NCBI GenBank assembly: GCA_003864495.1
Contig: PEDN01001352.1
Span: 1,426,001 to 1,490,000, forward strand
Direction of reading: 5' to 3'
Length of the DNA: 64,000 nucleotides
DNA from: Nemopilema nomurai
Taxonomy: Eukaryota > Cnidaria > Scyphozoa > Rhizostomeae > Rhizostomatidae
Positions within the stretch are counted from its first letter, which is position 1. Every line of letters begins with the position of its first letter. Under the pieces are notes generated by a model that saw only the letters and a program-made list of their open reading frames with translations, did not search any database and was not told where the DNA came from. The position numbers were made by a program, and so were the translations under genes. This document shows positions 1-11,400 of this stretch, piece by piece.

Positions 1-2120
1 ATCTATGTCTTTTAGTTTGCAGCAGTCAGTAAACTATTGTATAAAATGTGTTTGTGCCGCTTTTACGCTAAAAGAAATATATTACGTGGACAAGATTTGT
101 TCTCTACGGGCACGCCTCTCACATAGTCTCTGCCTGCTTTCGGCAACCGTATAACCGCAATTTTTGAGAGTGAATTGCCATAGGGTCGCTCAGCCACTTT
201 CGTAGGTTTTAAAATACGTTTGAGCAAAATATTTCTGTGCGGTACTTTGAAATGTCCAAAAGCGAATACTCTGGGAAAGTTTTTCATGTTAAAAGCGCGT
301 CCTCGTCCGATGGGTATTGTCTTGGTCCGCCATTCTAACCTATTTGTTTACGAAATTTATATGCTCTTAATTAATTTTTATTTGAAAGATTGTGTTGAAG
401 GAAGAAAATCTACCTAGCTGCAATAGGGTTGTGATATCAAGTGGTGTTTGTTTTTTTCATCAAAGCGCTACCCATTGTAACCGAACGTTCTTTAGGTTTA
501 AAGCAGTCATCTTGAATTTCCATGCGATAAAAAGGATAAGCATTGTTGTTTAAACTGGTCTTATGCCTCCTTTTGCCTCATTTAGAACAGTGTATGGAAA
601 TATTTTTTAAGTTATAAATCCTCGTTACAAACAACTCAAGGAGATTAACTCTTTGTAAACCGTTTCTTAGGGGGAAGGGGATCGCAAAATTATCTCCCTT
701 GCTGCTTCAGCTAAGTTTTTCCATACCATAGCTTTTTCATCCCTTTTCCATACCATAGCTTATTCATCCCTTTACTGTACCTTCAAAGTCCCCAAAGAAC
801 CTTTTGCCAAGCATTCCTAATAGCCTTTGATACCTATAAAATTTGTCTCATTATACACTGTACCAATGTTGGTCATTCTCTATCTCTTTGAACAACCAGG
901 AACAAGCCGATTACATCTATCTGCTACCTGTCAACCTGGCAGCCTCTTTTTCATTCACAGTCTTTTCTGCGATTACTTTAATGGCCGTTTTGTTCCTGTT
1001 TTTATACAAACTCGTCCCTTCATCGCTTAGATTTAAAATTACCAGCGAGGTTGTTTCTTTTCTTCACTGCAACATGATTATGACTTCCTTAGAAATAAGT
1101 ATGCTTGTACGGAAGTTTTTAAAAATATTTGATTGTAGGATTAACTTGGGTTGAGAGAAAGAAAGAGAGCTTTCCTTGCAGATGGAACAGAGCTTGTCAA
1201 ATTTTGTTTTTTCCGTCAAGGCCTCACCAGTCTAGCTAATGAGTCTCAAGGCAGCAAGAAAAGCTGTTTGTCGCTAATTGCATAACAGAATCCGATTAAC
1301 CTCTGTTTGTTCCACGTCTATGTAATTCCTACAGATGGTGTCTCTTGTCTAAATCACCATGGTCATAGGATTTTATTTTTCTAGCAATAAAACTTATAAC
1401 GCAATCTTGAGTATTTAGAAAATTACGCGTAATTGTACTTCATAATTGCAGGCAACATGGTATTAAAACGTCCTATCTCCTTTTTAATCGCATTTCTTCC
1501 GAATTTTTTCATTTCTACTTCTATAATGACCTATGGAATGTCTGCAATAAACGTACCTTTGTACATGGTAGCTTATGTATTAAATCTTTATTACCAGGGG
1601 GATGTCTTGAAGCTAACATTTAGTCTTAATGCTAACTTTGGTAACTGCGATCTAAAGGCTAGGACTAGCGAGCGTTGTGTTTTCATCCTTCTTGACCAAG
1701 ACTTTCGTCCTCCATCGTAAACTTAGTATTTTTGCCGATTTGAAGTTACAACAATAAAAGACGAAGGGCCTTTGACTTTGTAACAATGCTCAGTCTTTGC
1801 TTATCTTCAATGGCACCAGTGTCTTCGAAGGATCTACACTGGCGCGAGGCAACAACTTCCATGCTTTGACACTGTATAGTGAGATTCCACACGAGCCTCT
1901 TTTAGAATCGTGTTGCAGCGAAAAGGGGCTAGAAGTAGCTTAATCATTTGTTATGTCGAATTTACATCAAAACCTAGCCGAAACGAATATTTCCTTTCGC
2001 TGTATATTTGAGCGGTTGAGATGGCGAATTGCGTATAATTATGAAATACAGAGTAATTGTTGTACACACGGTCCTTATAACATCTTTAGAGCGCTAACAC
2101 TTGCCATATGCACAACCAAG
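1..2120. other. Upstream non-coding sequence, probably intron of the alpha-SNAP gene
   Basis: No exon is recognised here. The next feature downstream is an internal alpha-SNAP exon, so the preceding exons (the conserved stretch that ends just before this exon) must lie further upstream or outside the window. The sequence is AT-rich and the short open frames resemble no family I know. The only structure seen is a small 27-bp direct repeat at 719-772. Confidence 0.5.
719..772. repeat. 27-bp direct repeat, two copies
   Basis: Two head-to-tail copies (719-745 and 746-772) differ by about one base. Each begins TTCCATACCATAGCTT. It is a local tandem duplication with no sign of function. Confidence 0.8.
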
Positions 2121-2346
2121 GTTATATTCCTTTCGTCATTTTCATACCCATCTTATTTACACTGGCAGTAAAATGAAGCGATATATTCACAGAGTTAATA
2201 ATATTTGCTTTCCACCTTCTTCTTCCAGGGATTGTTATATTCCTTTCGTCATTTTCATACCCATCTTATTTACACTGGCAGTAAAATGAAGCGATATATT
2301 CACAGAGTTAATAATATTTGCTTTCCACCTTCTTCTTCCAGGGATT
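2121..2346. repeat. Perfect 113-bp tandem duplication carrying a splice acceptor
   Basis: Copy 1 (2121-2233) and copy 2 (2234-2346) look identical. Each begins GTTATATTCC and ends with a pyrimidine-rich tract, the acceptor TTCTTCTTCCAG and the first bases of the alpha-SNAP exon. The polypyrimidine tract and AG of the exon at 2342 therefore exist a second time 113 bp upstream. The lack of mismatches indicates a recent event. Because 113 is not a multiple of three, use of the upstream acceptor would shift the frame. Confidence 0.9.
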
Positions 2347-2392
2347 GTTATCTGCTCATGAGAAAGGGGACGTGGATGCATTTACTGAGGCT
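2342..2392 (+). CDS. napa: alpha-SNAP, penultimate coding exon (partial gene)
   Basis: This 51-nt exon encodes 17 residues, GLLSAHEKGDVDAFTEA, and is flanked by TTCTTCCAG and GTAAGT; it begins and ends in phase 0. It matches the segment of alpha-SNAP that precedes the family's conserved C-terminus (animal homologues have LLEAHEEQN followed by a T/S-E-A/S-V motif). The join to the exon at 8334 restores the uninterrupted family sequence. Alpha-SNAP is a cytosolic TPR-like helical adaptor that binds SNARE complexes and recruits the ATPase NSF to take them apart after membrane fusion. The beta isoform cannot be separated from alpha by so short a segment. Upstream exons are not in the window. Confidence 0.85.
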
Positions 2393-5300
2393 GTAAGTCT
2401 ATTTTGCTTCTAGTTTACTGCTTTGCTTCTAGTACTAAGCACTTAGCTTAAGGAGCGAACGGTTTTTGTTGTTTATAAATTTCCATCTCCAGAATGCATT
2501 TGACCGGAATCTTCTTTTGATATCGCGATGTAAGTGCGAGTCACAAATATAATGATAAGCAATCATTTTGGTCTGGTTAATCTAATGGCAATATCTCTTT
2601 GACAGCCAGTATTGGACTGAAAACATTTCTCAGAACATTATGCACCATTGCTTTATAGCCTCGAATAGGGTGAAGCCCATAGGCATTGAACACATTTTTA
2701 CCCTCGATTTCGTAACCAAGGTTAAGTGACATGCGTAATTTACTTCTGGCTACAAGCATTCCATTGAATGTCCATGTTTTCGCAGCTTTTAAGGTTGTTA
2801 AAGGCAGATGACCTTTTCAATGTATGGGAAGAATTAAGGCTAAATTGGTAACAAAAAGGGAATGAAAAAGCGCGAAGAATTTGTTAGATTTTAAAGATGT
2901 AAAGTCGAAAGGTTGTGTTCACGGAATTTTAAAAGAAACACAGTTGATGGAGGGGAGCTGCCTGGATCAGCTCTTTAAAAATTAACCATATCTACGAATA
3001 AAGATTAGTCAACTCAATGTCTTTTCCTTATTTTCCAGTGTCGTTTTAATAATTGACTTGTTTTTTATTTAATTTTCTTGAGCAATGTCGCCTTTGCGAT
3101 GATTTCTTACGGATCACTCATGATATTTGACATTTAGACAATGCGCACGTTTCTTGATAAAGTTACTTTTGGAATAGTTCGAGAAGATCTTTCCGAGATC
3201 AGCAGCTCTTGTAGTTGATCCTCCTAGCCCTCCTTATTCAAATACGTCATCGCTTGAACGTCGCTTCGACGAATTATATGCTTGTTTTCCACGCCCCTGT
3301 TTTCAAAATCAAACGATTTTCTGCTAAGTTCCTCGATCCTATGACAGTTGTCTGTCAAATCCTGTCCCTCATTCAACCTGCTAGTAGCATGTAATGGAAT
3401 AAAGTTCGTTTTGCTACGAAATTGCTCCTATAATATTAAGATTTTCGTTCGAGAAACTCAGCAGCCTTTCTTCTTTGACTAAACTTAAAATCCAATCGAC
3501 TTCTTTGACAACTACGCGGCTTTTTAAACTTATTCCACTTAAGCCTTCTGACAACTCACATTTGTAGAGGTCATTGATAACCTTGCTGAAATGTTATCCA
3601 GGTTCCCATACCCATTTCAATAGTTCAATTATTGTAAACCATCCAAAGACCAAGCAAATGTGTTTGAAACGGAACCTTTTTCGATTTTCTACACTTCCTG
3701 TCTTCTTGATTGTAGAATTCTTCTTCTCCTCGTTGTGCAATTCTTCTTTTCTTCGTCGTGCAAATCTTCTTCTCTTGGTTGTGCAAATTTTCTTCCTTCA
3801 TTGTGCAAACCCTTTTCTCTTTGCTGTGCAAATTTTCTTCTCTTTGCTGTGCAAATTTTCTTCTCTTGGTTGTGCCAATCTTCTTCCTTAGTTGTGCAAA
3901 TCTTCTTTTTATGGTTGAGTCAAGCTTCTTCTCTTCGTTGTACAATTCTCCTTTTCTTCGTTGTACAATTCTCCTCGTCTTCATTGTACAATTCTCCTTG
4001 TCTTCGTTATGCGAACTTTCGCCTGCTCGGGTTAAGTGATCATACTTAATTGACATTCATTGCAGAAAAAATACTTGGATTGATACTTAAACTACTTTAA
4101 AAAGTATTCAATCACTAATTAACAATACACTGCATACTTCGACCTTTACCAATTATTTCCTGGTTGTTTAAATGTGTCATGGGTTTTTGGTACTGTGTTT
4201 CTCAGAAGTGTACTATCTGAGGCTCTTTAGAGACGATGTGACAGAGATTTTGAGAGTGAGCATCAAGAGACGAAGGAAGAAGCCCTTTACAATTCGAATC
4301 CTTTTTCTATACAGAGCAAGCTACATGGCCTAACGTGAAAAGTGCAAGCATGTTTGAATGCCTGTACCTTAAGTTATTTCTTCAGTGTTCTCTTTTTCCT
4401 GGACAGTTTACCCCAAAACCTAGCATAGGTCAATTTGCATCTTCCTCAGCTTATCAAGGATCTTAATTTCTTCCTTGAAAGACTCTGCATTTTTATTTTC
4501 ATAAAGTGAAGCCTCTGCTTCGGTCATAATTCTAGCAAGCATGTGCTGCATGCGGCAGATAAGCGCCATTTTTATATTGTTGAGAGAATTAAGATTAGCT
4601 CCTGCTTTCTTCACTTTTCTGCTGTTTAATCAATTAGAGCAAGCCATGAGTAGACGCAAAATGCTCTGTCGACAGCTATTTATCTTTGAAAGCACCTCTT
4701 CTCTACAGAATACTCGAGCCAAGTCTTCGAGCAGATGTTCTTCCATGTTTTCGTCTTAAATTAGTCTTGTTTTTAAAGGCTCTTCATCTTCTTCTCAGTG
4801 TGTAGGAAAAACCTTTGACGTCACGCTTTTAGGCCTTAAATAATAGATGCAGATTCGTTTCTGAATTTCCGTATGTATATGTCCTATGAATTCCTTAAGA
4901 ATCCATCGTTTGCATGTGTAATTTGTTTACAATTCTGCGTCTTGTTTTTTCTTTGATATCGTCAATGCCGCTGCTTGCATCTGCCTGCCTTACACTCCCT
5001 CCTTTTCTAAGGCTTCAGTGTTAAATGCGAGAAAATAATTTTTTTTATTGTATGGCCCTTCCCGCAAATTTTTTATCGTTTCCAATCCACTGCGTACAAT
5101 ATTGAAGAGGTCCTAAGCATGTGCTGCCGTTCTTTAGAAGAGATCTTAATAAGATCAGTCTTCAGACGCGTACCTGAAAACAAAAGTCAGTGCATTGAGA
5201 CCGTGCAAAAGCATGGGAGTGGACGACGTAATTGCTTAGCCGAAAAGCAAATTTGCCACCTCATTGTTGCCAAAAGGAGCATTTTCCAGGCAGTTAATCA

Positions 5301-8300
5301 GGCCGAAAGTTCAAAGCCCACAATAGGCAGACAGGCATTCATGAAATAGTTTCACGCGACCTTAGAAATGTTAGGGGAATCAATTTTTGCCTTCTAGTTG
5401 TGACTGAAAACGAACTAAAAGCTATGCAACATTTATTCTGTGATGTTGCTGTCATTTACCTTGTTTACAGAAAGTTTTGATAATCGATATTCTAGTTGGC
5501 CGAAGTGGCCTAAAATTTCTGTAAGTCAACAGAATATGAGTTTAGAAGAAAATATGCGATAGAATCTAATTTGTCTAAGGATAGAACTATTTTTTGAGAA
5601 GCGTTTTCTATTTGTTGTGGAAACGATTGTAAGTTGAAGATGTCTGGCAAATATAATTGCGGGGTGAAAATTTTTCAGGCGCTTGGCTGCCATCTTGTTT
5701 GCTTTGTCATAAATGACGGACTGGAACGGGAGACAGCGCACCTTCGCATCCATTTTTCTTTGTAGTGTGCAGTTGTGTTCTGTGAATTACTGCTGCACAG
5801 CAGACGAATTCTATTTTGTGTTCACAGTGGCATCCAGCAGATCCCTGCGGGGTACTGGACTAGCTCTGCGTTCAATGCCTGCAATGAGATGCTTGTGCTC
5901 TCTGCCCAGACTAGGCTTGTGCCCTCTGCGCAGCTACAATGCAGCTGGATATGTTTGTTTATCAACAGTCAGTCGCTTCTCGCTCTATTCTGTCGACTAC
6001 CACACAATGAAAATAATTATGTTTTTCTTTCATAGAATTAATTCAATATAGATCCATATCGCTTGCGCCGGACATAGTCATGCAGATCTATTTTGCAGCG
6101 ATGTGCTTCCTAGTGTGCTCTCAGATCTTTGTAAACTCGCCTTCCCAGTTCTTGGACCTCTTTGTACAAGGCAGCGTGCACTGCTCCCGGTGCACGAAGT
6201 GTTCTTCTATTCGCAATGGAAAGCGCCCCTTTGCAGGCTCTGTATTTATATTCCCGACACAAAAGCCTCGGTGCCATGAGGAGGCTAGTAGATAGCTTTG
6301 CAAAGCTCATCCAATGTTTACCCCCAAGTCATTCATTAACAAACAAGGGTGAAAGCAAGGTGATTGCTGTTGTTGTTCAGACGTCGTTGCGATCAAAGCG
6401 GCTGGAAAAGGGGGTCAGGATGATGTATTAGTTTAGGGTCCCTTGCGGGTCTCCGCACGGTTACAGAGCTTCTGAAAGTGCTTCTTGTCCTGTTGAAAGT
6501 GTAAAGCAGTTAAGTTTTGTACGATCTCTGATAATGTTGTGTATGGATCCAGGGCAAATCACCTGTGGGGTGCAGGTTATCTCTATTTGGTAAATCATCA
6601 CTCCACGCTCACTGACCCCTTTTGCAAAATATTTTCTAATGTGGTGGTAGAACATTGTAGAAAAAGGACCACATTTACAACCCCTATTCCAGCCAGCTGT
6701 GATTTGCTATCGAATACCCATCTATTTAGTATTTGAATCTTGCGCTAAGAAAAAGCGTCACTAACTTATCTCTTCGGGGTTTATATCGTTTGTGCAGTTG
6801 ATTTGAGTGCGACTCCAGAAAATAGCCCTCATTACCTTGTACCATGCTCTTTTAAGTTTGTACGAATCTCTTACAAGACACCTTGTTATTGCTCCCACCA
6901 CCGACGTTTGCTTGCCTGTGGAACAACATATTTATCTCTTCCAAATACACGTAGCTATCCTCCTAAGTCTGTAACTGTATCCGGGCAAGGCTGAAGCATT
7001 GGAATCTTTGCTAAACCGTGTTCGCCTATAGATCACTCAAAGTCTTAGGCCGCGCGTTGATGTTGTGTCACTCTTTCAATAGCAGATTAGTATTGATAAT
7101 GGATGTGTTCAAACAACGCCCAATCCATTGTTTTGATCATTAACCTCGCTGTGAGCTCACTACCAGCCTTGAATAGCCTCATTTCCATAGGATCATCAAT
7201 GCTTAAGAAGATCTCGGTTTGACTCCTGCCCCATTCGAGCGAGCAGCTTTTCAAACGCAGCCGTCTTTGAATATTGTCACCGTTAATTACTGTTGCTTTT
7301 TTCTTTTGTTCCACTCGCTGAGCAATCAGTTCTTTTAAATCTGTATCTTTTACCCACTGGATTTTGCTTATGAATATGATATTTTTTGCAGATTTTCCTA
7401 TTTTGCATAACGATTCTTGTAAAACAACGTGTTGAGCTCAAGGCTACTACATGGATTTACCATCCGCAAAGCCTATTGCAATATTTAGTGACGTCACGAG
7501 AGCCCAATTTATGTCACAATCGCTTTAGTTTCTGCTGCGATTTGAAACTTAACTTTGCTTAAAAAGAGATTCGCTCTTATATTGTAAAATCTTAGCTTAA
7601 CTCAGATCATACCTGGTTTGAACTTTCCTGGCTAGTAGGTCAAAATAATGCTTCTGTTCTTTTTAAACAATCTGCTGAATGTTTTTTATGTGGGCTTAAC
7701 TGTCGAGTTCGTTCTGTAATCGTTGGTAGAATAAGTCTATGTTCATGCCGCATGTAACTTCGACTGTGTACTCTACCTTTTTTCCACTATTTGTCACTAA
7801 ACCTTGCTGATGGCTGGGATAAATTGCCATGGATTCGATCTAAAGCTTTTTCATTGGTTATTCCAACTCTACCTCCTTCGGCTCTTGAAACTTCCCGCCT
7901 TCGAATAACTGCGCAACCATATGTTGGCTAATATTTCTTTCAGCTCCAAGTTTATTCATGAGCAGCGTGTGCTAGCAGCATCTGCATAGCGTCGTACAAA
8001 AACTATATTGGTTTTGGGTGGTTTGCCAAATCTTTTTACAATGTTGTCAGTATTTTTGCAATTGGCCCACTGATTTTATGTGCATCTAATCACATCTGCG
8101 AGACTAAACGTTGTATTGTAAAATCTCTCTACGAGCGTGTTTTCCCAACTTCTAATCATCGCAGGAGAGAATGGGTGTGAGGGGCAAAAGAAGGCAAAAA
8201 GCCACTCTAACTTTTCATTCGACGAAAATCTTTCAGTTCTAAAGCATTATAAATAAATGCTAGACACAAGACACGGATAAACTTGAAATTGCCGTCCAAT

Positions 8301-8333
8301 TTTGTTAATCAATTCAATCTTTTTACTTTTTAG
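2393..8333 (+). other. Last intron of the alpha-SNAP gene
   Basis: A 5.9-kb GT-AG intron: the donor GTAAGT follows the exon ending at 2392 and the acceptor CTTTTTAG precedes 8334. It holds a 23-bp minisatellite at 3712-4014. No other coding exon is recognisable on either strand; the short open frames inside look accidental. Confidence 0.8.
3712..4014. repeat. 23-bp minisatellite, about 13 imperfect copies
   Basis: Each unit starts with GTGCAA or GTACAA and continues with a pyrimidine-rich stretch of TTCTTCT type. Successive starts are 23 bp apart, for example 3735 and 3758. The strand is strongly pyrimidine-biased. Units vary, with a GTGCAA form in the first half and a GTACAATTCTCC form near the end, which suggests stepwise local expansion. 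The period is not a multiple of three, so the open frames across it are not a repeat protein. Confidence 0.85.
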
Positions 8334-8432
8334 GTCCGGGAATATGACTCGATATCCCGTTTGGATCAATGGTACACGGCGATTCTCTTGCGAATCAAGA
8401 AAGGTTTAACCAACGATGAAGATATCACGTAA
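8334..8432 (+). CDS. napa: alpha-SNAP, terminal coding exon
   Basis: After the acceptor TTTTTACTTTTTAG the exon reads in phase 0 from [13 protein letters not shown] through ILLRIKK to the C-terminus TNDEDIT and a TAA at 8430-8432. The [10 protein letters not shown] and LLRIKK motifs are the hallmark of the alpha-SNAP C-terminus, the part that contacts NSF and stimulates its ATPase. The short acidic tail fits the family, whose members end with a few acidic residues and a hydrophobic one; here the last residue is Thr. The gene runs on the plus strand and ends about 12 kb before the exchanger gene. No premature stop or frameshift is seen in the two exons. Confidence 0.93.
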   Translation, partial: VREYDSISRLDQWYTAILLRIKKGLTNDEDIT

Positions 8433-11400
8433 TTATGGATGAAAATTTCAAGGCAAAGGTGAACCTCAAGCTGCCAGTTTCTTTCCATGAAAATTTATCT
8501 CATTTGTAATTAGCATCAGAATTATTTACACAAATCACAGTCAGTGCTCATATTAAATTGTCTGTCAGCTGCTTATAGGAATTCATAATCATTGTTAAGG
8601 AACAGTGCCCAAACTGAAATTACAGTTATCTGCTACGGTGTAGCCTACTACAGTTAACTACTACAGCGTTTTCTGTCATCAATGTTTTGCAACCAATTCA
8701 TTTCGTTTCATTTGCTCGTGTACGCAGTCTCTGCTTCGGGGATGTCATTTTTATCTCTCAACATCTCTCGTCTTTGAAGGTTAAGCTAAGCCGTTGTTCG
8801 CTAAGGCGATCGGCTTTGGAGTAATTATTGCAGAAAAAGCCGATATCACGCATTGTTGGCGATGAATTTCTGTGTTACCAACCAGTCAATGTTTAATTTT
8901 TTGGCTTAAGACTCGACAAACAAGACGTGTATAAACATAGAAATATTGCCCTAAGTCAACATGAATGTTGCCGACTGAGTATGCTATTAGCCTTTTCTTG
9001 AAATCTGAATCAGCCAATGCACCAGATATGAGCTTTATTTTTAGTGAAAGCGAAAAGCAAATGGTGTACTGGAGAGAGCTTATTATCTGATGAGATTTTT
9101 GCAAGTCGTCTCTCGAATTTCATTGTGAGCACTCTCGCGGTTGTTGTTGTTGTTGTTGTTGTTTTCTCCTTCGTTATAACCGCGTCAATTATCGTCACTT
9201 GCCCGGGTTTTGGTAAGTTCCATAGCCTGGGTAGATATCAATGGGGTTCACAAAAAGGTGCGGAAAAGCTCCTTCGTATTGATGGAGCGATGCTGTTTTA
9301 CTTTTTTCCAACTTATTGCAAAACCACGTGCAGCTCAAGCTCTCGTATGATTCGCCATGTCTTGGTCAAGCTCTTCATGAAACAGGGCTCAAAGGATGCT
9401 CTATTACACTTTGGTGACACAGCTCTTTTGCAAGAACTGGTCAATCGCTAACCCTGGTGTCGGCATTCAGTGCCTTAGCTTAACCGGCTACTTTCTCCTA
9501 CCCACTCTACTCGCCACATCTGCAAAATATTTTCCAAATCGATGCCATTGTGTCGTCATGATTTTAATTAAAAATCTGATACTCCCAAATCGTGTCATTA
9601 ATCTACTTACAGCCAGTGCTTTTCACCTTAGACAATAATTCTTAACCAATTTCTTTGAACTGTTAGAATTTTTCATCCTGTGTCAGGTGGCAAATAAATC
9701 CTCTATATTTCTTCTCAATAAAATGCAAGACATTATTGTGCTGCGAAAAGCGTAATGCAATTTATGAATAAGAGATTAACCTAAACGGACTTGCGAAGAC
9801 AAAGAACATTTTGCTTATGGTTCTTCCACTAACCAGCGTGGCAAGAAAGCTTCATTTTTAGCTTCTTTTGTGAACATCTTCTTTCCTGACTTTTTTTCAA
9901 TGCTTGTTTACTTCGCTTTGTCAGTTATCGGAACTAGAAGATCAGTCTTTTTTTAAATAAAAATCTGAATGCTTCTCTGAATATGAAAATACAAGACATA
10001 TTCATCGCCTAGAGTTATCGACTTGTTCGCAAGAAAGCGAGGTCACGTGTCTACGAGTCGCATTGCAACACCGCGGCAAAGCAGCGCCCGCGAGCTTGTT
10101 ATTGACGTTTTAGGCCCACTGTTACTATATTAGCAATTCTGCATGTTTTAGTTAATTTTCCAGAACCATTTATAAGTTAATTATTTCAAAGTCTTTAAAG
10201 TTCATAACTCGCTGAATCGTTGGGTTCATAAGCGTTCTTATTTGTATCCCATGCCGTAGTAAATCAAGGCCACATTTACTACATTCATAACTATCATTGT
10301 TGCAGTTGTTGGAAGCATCAACCTTGGAAAGTGCCAGAGTTGAAAAATGATACTGCTAAGTTTGATGTGATTCGGTCTTTAAACTGAAAATATTACGCCG
10401 AGTTTGAATGCCGTAGCTTGCCTGATTATTTATTCATCTGTCCAATGCCAGCTCGTTTGGATTGTCAGCTTATTGGGAGGTTTTTCAGATTCTAAAGATC
10501 ATCAAAAATTATTGAAGTTTCCAGATAGCATTTGCAAAACATGACACCGTGTAATAACCACTCATTAACTCGTCTATTCTGAATCCAACTCTGGGCACGT
10601 ACAATTTGAAGATATTTTGCTTGTAACCCAAAACACATCCGTCGCATTTATAGTCGAAAATAATTTCGTGGTTAAAAATGTCATATGACGCATATGATTG
10701 ATTTTCAAAAATGATGCTGACAACAACAGAACAAACAGAGCAGAAAAATGAAAGAGATATCTCTGTTTTAAGATCGATGTGAGAATCTCTTCCAGAGGTC
10801 GAAAGCGTAATTTTTCAATTGTTTTAATATGACCAAAATTGTAGGAGCTAGATCGTCCTTAGGAGGAAGAACATCTTTTGGGAGGGAGAACTTCTTTTGA
10901 ACTGAAGAACGTCTTTTGGCAAAGAGAACATTTTCAATCAATTTAACATCAGTGTTGTCATCTTATCGATCGCCTTGAGAGAAACAGCGCATATAACCGC
11001 AAGAAAAGGAACAGTTTTTTGAATTTGCATCCTCCAGCAATGATCAAAGTCGTATTGGGAACACTTGCAAATTGTTACTGTTCAGTCGGTATCACGTTTG
11101 TAAGATCCTCTTCCAAAAACGATCGGTTTTCTTTTGGTTCTTGGAACCTCGAGAAGAGATCGAGCCTAATTATACTGAAAACAGCCTCAACAGGGTTTGT
11201 TGATTCCTTTCATATATAAATACTTCGAAGACATTTTTACTTTAAATAATTTTCTTCATCATAGAAGAAGTCGTACACGAATGTTGCGGAACAGAACATT
11301 GACCTTAAGGGGATGAAAGAGACTTTAAATGGTGCACCGAGACATCCACATGTCACTATAGTTGCTTACGGTCAGATAATTTTTTATTAGATTCCTCTGA

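Noticed and set aside
3625..4056. A 143-codon basic frame on minus (RRK-rich)
   Set aside because: It is the translation of the 23-bp minisatellite. Its period does not preserve a protein repeat, and it lies in an intron of alpha-SNAP.
9044..9451. A 135-codon plus-strand frame with a run of valines
   Set aside because: Kept open by the (GTT)8 tract; the apparent membrane helix is the microsatellite and no family resemblance is seen.
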